A DNA stretch of 16,713 bases from DRYM01 sp964564025. GTDB lineage: Archaea; Thermoproteota; Thermoprotei_A; EX4484-217-1. The stretch lies in assembly GCA_964564025.1 (NCBI GenBank), contig CAZLZO010000030.1:1-16713 (forward strand), given 5' to 3'. The stretch's first letter is position 1, and every line of letters begins with the position of its first letter. The position numbers were made by a program, and so were the translations under genes. This document shows positions 13,834 through 16,713 of the stretch, one piece after another. Below the pieces are notes generated by a model. The model saw only the letters and a list, made by a program, of their open reading frames with translations, did not search any database and was not told the origin of the DNA.

Positions 13834-14766
13834 TTAGTAGCTTATTTTCTTATGTATAAGTATTAATGCGAAAGGTAATGTAAATAATGTAATGAGGTAA
13901 TATGTTGCTATTCTCCAAAGCACAACACCTAGCCCAGGTTTCACTAGGGAAAAACCCGCTTCAACACCTATTGCACCTGCAGGTAATGGAATTATTCCTA
14001 ATGCCATGGCCAATGAGTAAGCCTTGATGCATTCGAGAAAAGTAACATTAACGGATACGGCGGCATAAGCGAAATAAGCTGAAAAACCCATTAATAGAAG
14101 TTTAAGAACAGAGAAAACAAGTGAAATAGTAATCGTTCGAGTTATTACTTTTCTTTCAAATACGGGTTTCTCCTTAACTTCTATGCGTAGTTTAGAAAGA
14201 ACCTTTCTAACTATCCTTTTAAAAAATCCTCTTTTAAGAATAACAAGGCTCCAAGCAGTAATGCTATAAAGTGAAGCAATTAATGGCCCTATAAATAAGG
14301 GGTCTTTAACTGCTAAAAGATAATATAAGCTGAAAAATAATGCTACAAGATTAGGTACAACTACGTCACTAAATATTTCCGCTAACACTATAGCTAATGA
14401 ATACGATAGATTCTTAGAGGAACTATAGATAACGTAGGCTCTAACTATTTCTCCTCCACTATGGGTTGGTGTAATGTTAGATACAAGCTGCGATGTAAAC
14501 CATGTAATTATTGAATTCTTTAAGGATATTTGTGTTAAAATATGAAACCTTACAGCGGAAAGTACTAGGGAAGATATAGCAAAAACGAAAGCTGCAATTA
14601 AGTATTGTATTTTAATTTTAAGTAGCTCATTATAATTTATTTTAACAATGTAGGAATAAGCAATAACCGTTAATGTGAGTGCAAATAGGGAGAGAAGAGC
14701 TTTTTCTTTAAGATTTCTATACAACAGCTTATTCCCTTTTAATCTTAGATTCCACTTTAATATCAA
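13834..14766 (-). CDS. UPF0104 / LPG-synthase-TM-like membrane protein
   Basis: Integral membrane protein of up to 310 residues of the lysylphosphatidylglycerol-synthase TM region family (PF03706, UPF0104), with about seven to eight hydrophobic helices. Conserved motifs are present: SAVRFHILTQ, then NITPTHSGGEIVRAY (family TPxxxGGExxRAY), and near the C-terminus PLPAGAIGVEAGF (family PGGxGxxE). Archaeal members are proposed flippases or partners in glycolipid/glycoprotein synthesis (AglD-related); the substrate is unknown. The listed ATG overlaps moaC by 38 bp. A TTG near 14724 just after the moaC stop is an alternative start that would remove 14 residues. nadE follows after 39 bp. Confidence 0.82.
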   Translation of the reverse strand: MILKWNLRLKGNKLLYRNLKEKALLSLFALTLTVIAYSYIVKINYNELLKIKIQYLIAAFVFAISSLVLSAVRFHILTQISLKNSIITWFTSQLVSNITPTHSGGEIVRAYVIYSSSKNLSYSLAIVLAEIFSDVVVPNLVALFFSLYYLLAVKDPLFIGPLIASLYSITAWSLVILKRGFFKRIVRKVLSKLRIEVKEKPVFERKVITRTITISLVFSVLKLLLMGFSAYFAYAAVSVNVTFLECIKAYSLAMALGIIPLPAGAIGVEAGFSLVKPGLGVVLWRIATYYLITLFTLPFALILIHKKISY

Positions 14767-15175
14767 CTATTTTCGTGTAAGGATACTGCCCTTTCTCATT
14801 CTTCTCGTACTTTTTAACCATATCCCAAATAGTCAATAGGGCAGTAGAAACTCCCACGAGCGCTTCCATTTCAACACCAGTTTTTGCTGTTGTTTTAACA
14901 TTAACTATAACTTCTATTGAATTGGAGCTAACATTAAAATCTACTTTAACACTTGTTATTGGAATCGGGTGGCAAAGTGGAATCAAGTTCCAAGTTCTTT
15001 TAACAGCTAAAATAGCAGCCACAGTAGCTACATTAAATACGTTTCCCTTTTCAACCTTGTCCTCCTTAATTCTCTCTATGGTTTCTTCCCTTAAAATTAT
15101 CTTACCTGATGCTGTTGCTTCTCTATACACTTCCTTTTTAGATGTTATATCAACCATTTTCACCTTATTCGACAA
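14729..15175 (-). CDS. moaC: Cyclic pyranopterin monophosphate synthase MoaC
   Basis: Second enzyme of molybdopterin synthesis, turning 3',8-cyclo-GTP (made by MoaA) into cyclic pyranopterin monophosphate. The protein has 148 residues. Family signatures: MVDIT start, GNVFNVATVAAILAVKRT, IPLCHPIPI (His69), TGVEMEALVGVSTALLTIWDMVK (Asp118, Lys121) and YPYTKI. The start is TTG (15175), supported by GGGGTGAG six bases upstream; an out-of-frame ATG between them soon meets a stop. It follows moaA by 21 bp, a true biosynthetic pair in one operon. Confidence 0.96.
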   Translation of the reverse strand: MSNKVKMVDITSKKEVYREATASGKIILREETIERIKEDKVEKGNVFNVATVAAILAVKRTWNLIPLCHPIPITSVKVDFNVSSNSIEVIVNVKTTAKTGVEMEALVGVSTALLTIWDMVKKYEKNEKGQYPYTKIVDIKVESKIKRE

Positions 15176-15196
15176 AGCATCTCACCCCATCATTAA

Positions 15197-16186
15197 CTAC
15201 TTCATTGGCTCATATTCTAAAAGCTTCGTCCATAACTTTAAGTGGGAAGTTTCGGAAGGTTTAAAATATGGTTCTCTAAGACTATTCGCCTTCATAATTA
15301 ATCTTTTTATTTCCTCTATAGGGGATTTCGATTTAAGAGCACGTTTTAAATCAACATATAAGTCATTTCTAAATAGGCAAATCTTTAACTTACCATCAGA
15401 GGTTAGCCTCAGTCTTGTACAGTGCATGCAAAATTCAGGATTACAAATAGGTCTAACAAACTCTATTATTGCGCCATTAACATAATATTGCGGCCTATTA
15501 TGCATATGTTTGCGGTAAATAACCTTATCTGCTTTCTCCCTAACTTGCTTTTCAAGTTCCTCTAAGTTAGAGTATAAGCTATTAAAAAGATTTATTCCAA
15601 GACCTTCAGGTTGTAATTCTATTACTTGAAGTATTGCTCCAACATTTCTGGCAAAACTAACTAAATCCCAAAATTCTGATTCATTATACCCTTTTAAAAC
15701 CAAGTAATTTAACTTAACAGGCTTTAAATCGGCGTCTATAGCAGCCTTAATACCTTCTATTACACGGTTTAAACCATCTACACCTGTTATTTTCCTATAA
15801 ACCTCCCTATTTAAACTAGGTAAGCTAATGTTAACTCTCTTTAAACCAGCATCTTTAAGGGCGTAGGCTAAATCCTTCAAGAAAAAGCCATTAGTGGTCA
15901 TTGCTAAATCTAAAGGCTTTACCTCATTTATTGCTGAAATAACTTCGATTATATCCTCTCTTATTAAGGGTTCTCCTCCAGTAAGTTTGAACTTTCTTAT
16001 GCCTAATTCGCTAGCTGCTTTCGCAACTACGTTTAGTTCTTTAGGTGATAGTTCATCTAATTTATTAGATTTAAATTCGAACCAACTACCTTCCCTATGG
16101 CAATATATACATGCGTAGTTACATCTATTAGTTACTGAAATCCTAAGATGTAGAAGCGGGCGGCCATAGCTATCGTAAAGAACCAT
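15197..16186 (-). CDS. moaA: GTP 3',8-cyclase MoaA, without a C-terminal Gly-Gly
   Basis: Radical SAM enzyme, first step of molybdenum cofactor synthesis. The 329 residues show the N-terminal radical-SAM cluster C22-x3-C26-x2-C29 (RCNYACIYCH), the SAM-binding GGEP (70-73), TTNGFFL, and the C-terminal substrate-binding 4Fe-4S site C253-x2-C256-x13-C270. The protein ends SLREPYFKP...LLEYEPMK, lacking the Gly-Gly tail that enters the active site in bacterial MoaA. ATG start with AAGGTG six bases upstream. moaC follows in the same operon, which strongly supports the assignment. A tungsten cofactor is plausible in a thermophile. Confidence 0.95.
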   Translation of the reverse strand: MVLYDSYGRPLLHLRISVTNRCNYACIYCHREGSWFEFKSNKLDELSPKELNVVAKAASELGIRKFKLTGGEPLIREDIIEVISAINEVKPLDLAMTTNGFFLKDLAYALKDAGLKRVNISLPSLNREVYRKITGVDGLNRVIEGIKAAIDADLKPVKLNYLVLKGYNESEFWDLVSFARNVGAILQVIELQPEGLGINLFNSLYSNLEELEKQVREKADKVIYRKHMHNRPQYYVNGAIIEFVRPICNPEFCMHCTRLRLTSDGKLKICLFRNDLYVDLKRALKSKSPIEEIKRLIMKANSLREPYFKPSETSHLKLWTKLLEYEPMK

Positions 16187-16236
16187 TTATTGCACCTTTG
16201 CTTCTCATTTGAAATACCTACATTAGACCCTTAAAT

Positions 16237-16275
16237 ATCTTAACATACTAGTAGTTTCACTTAATGATTTAAGAT
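16237..16275. promoter_or_regulatory. Inverted repeat upstream of moaA
   Basis: ATCTTAA (16237-16243) and TTAAGAT (16269-16275), 25 bases apart, in the 139-bp gap between the aminotransferase end and the moaA start. The left arm lies in an AT-rich box (AGATATTTAAG on the minus strand) placed as a TATA box for moaA. It could be an operator; AT-rich chance pairing is also possible. Confidence 0.3.
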
Positions 16276-16325
16276 GTTATATGAAATATTGGTTTAAAGG
16301 AAGTAAAAATTTTGTGGAGAAATGC

Positions 16326-16713
16326 TTATTTGCTTGTTAACTCTTCTATAAGTGAAGCTATTCTTCTAACACCTTCCTCTATAAGCTCGGGTTTTGCCAT
16401 AGAGAAATTCAGTCTTATAACATTTCTTCCACTACCATCAACGAAGAATGGTGCTGCGGGTATTACTGCAACGTCGTACTTATCTAATAGTGTATCGGCG
16501 AAAGTATATGAATCAAGGTTTTCAGGTAGCCATAGTAGAATGAACATTCCAGCGACAGGTCTTGTGTGCTTTAGTTTTGGAAGATAGGTGTCTAGAGCTT
16601 TTAACATAAGGTCTCTTTTTAACCTATATGCTTCTATAGCTTTTGCCTTAATTTTCCCGAAAAGTTTACGTCTTAGTACTTCGAGCACTAAATATTGTGA
16701 TGGTACTGGAGCA
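16326..16713 (-). CDS. Class I/II PLP aminotransferase, C-terminal part
   Basis: C-terminal small domain of a fold-type I PLP aminotransferase, cut by the window edge, so its start and PLP lysine are not seen. The frame is open to the edge and reads APVPSQYLVLEVLRRKLF before the first possible internal start. VAGMFILLWLP, AVIPAAPFF and RNVIRLNFSM are typical; the Arg in IRLNFS is the family's carboxylate-binding residue. The layout resembles LysN/2-aminoadipate or aromatic aminotransferases of archaea. Minus strand, 139 bp before moaA. Confidence 0.9.
   Translation of the reverse strand, partial: APVPSQYLVLEVLRRKLFGKIKAKAIEAYRLKRDLMLKALDTYLPKLKHTRPVAGMFILLWLPENLDSYTFADTLLDKYDVAVIPAAPFFVDGSGRNVIRLNFSMAKPELIEEGVRRIASLIEELTSK

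Noticed and set aside
14922..15485. 187-codon plus-strand frame across moaC/moaA
   Set aside because: Shadow of two well-conserved genes; no recognisable protein features.
1..16713. CRISPR array, tRNA or rRNA genes
   Set aside because: No regularly spaced repeats, no tRNA-like cloverleaf or CCA/T-loop signature, and no rRNA sequence seen on either strand by eye.

Overview
This 16.7-kb window comes from an archaeal chromosome, most likely a thermophilic member of the Thermoproteota (TACK) group. It carries both subunits of DNA topoisomerase VI (close to my memory of the Sulfolobus proteins), deoxyhypusine synthase, archease plus RtcB, an archaemetzincin and an HTH/Zn-ribbon regulator. Shine-Dalgarno sites are of the archaeal GGAGGTGAT type. 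Coding DNA is AT-rich, while the one structured RNA-like stretch is about 61% GC by hand count, a contrast typical of thermophiles. I cannot name the genus.

Layout, left to right. (1) 1-1657: an iron-linked corner. It has the 3' part of a VIT1/CCC1-type metal transporter, convergent with a tight three-gene operon of superoxide reductase, a small CxxC protein and an Lrp/AsnC regulator. (2) 1783-2742: a broken sfsA gene. A one-base frameshift lies in a GGGG run, and about 255 bp of GC-rich, hairpin-rich DNA interrupts the gene between the two halves of its nuclease-like motif. That insert looks like a small IS200/IS605-type element without a protein, probably carrying a TnpB-type guide RNA scaffold. 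It is the most unusual thing in the window. (3) 2735-6212: a two-TM membrane protein, then the RNA-ligation neighbourhood: archease, HTH/Zn-ribbon regulator, archaemetzincin and the RtcB ligase. (4) 6192-7620: a minus-strand operon of a 47-residue zinc-ribbon protein, a class II aldolase and a HAD phosphatase. (5) 7740-11600: deoxyhypusine synthase, then the top6B-top6A operon. (6) 11597-12994: an ECF S component (riboflavin-type) divergent from deoC, with palindromes between them. (7) 12991-16186: a minus-strand operon moaA-moaC-UPF0104 membrane protein-nadE (molybdopterin and NAD synthesis). (8) 16326-end: the C-terminal part of a class I aminotransferase, cut by the window edge.

The genome is compact. 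Five of six convergent gene pairs overlap at their 3' ends by 4 to 21 bp. Several genes show a GTG inside the Shine-Dalgarno sequence that looks like a start codon; the real start is the next ATG or GTG a few bases downstream, and I used those starts.
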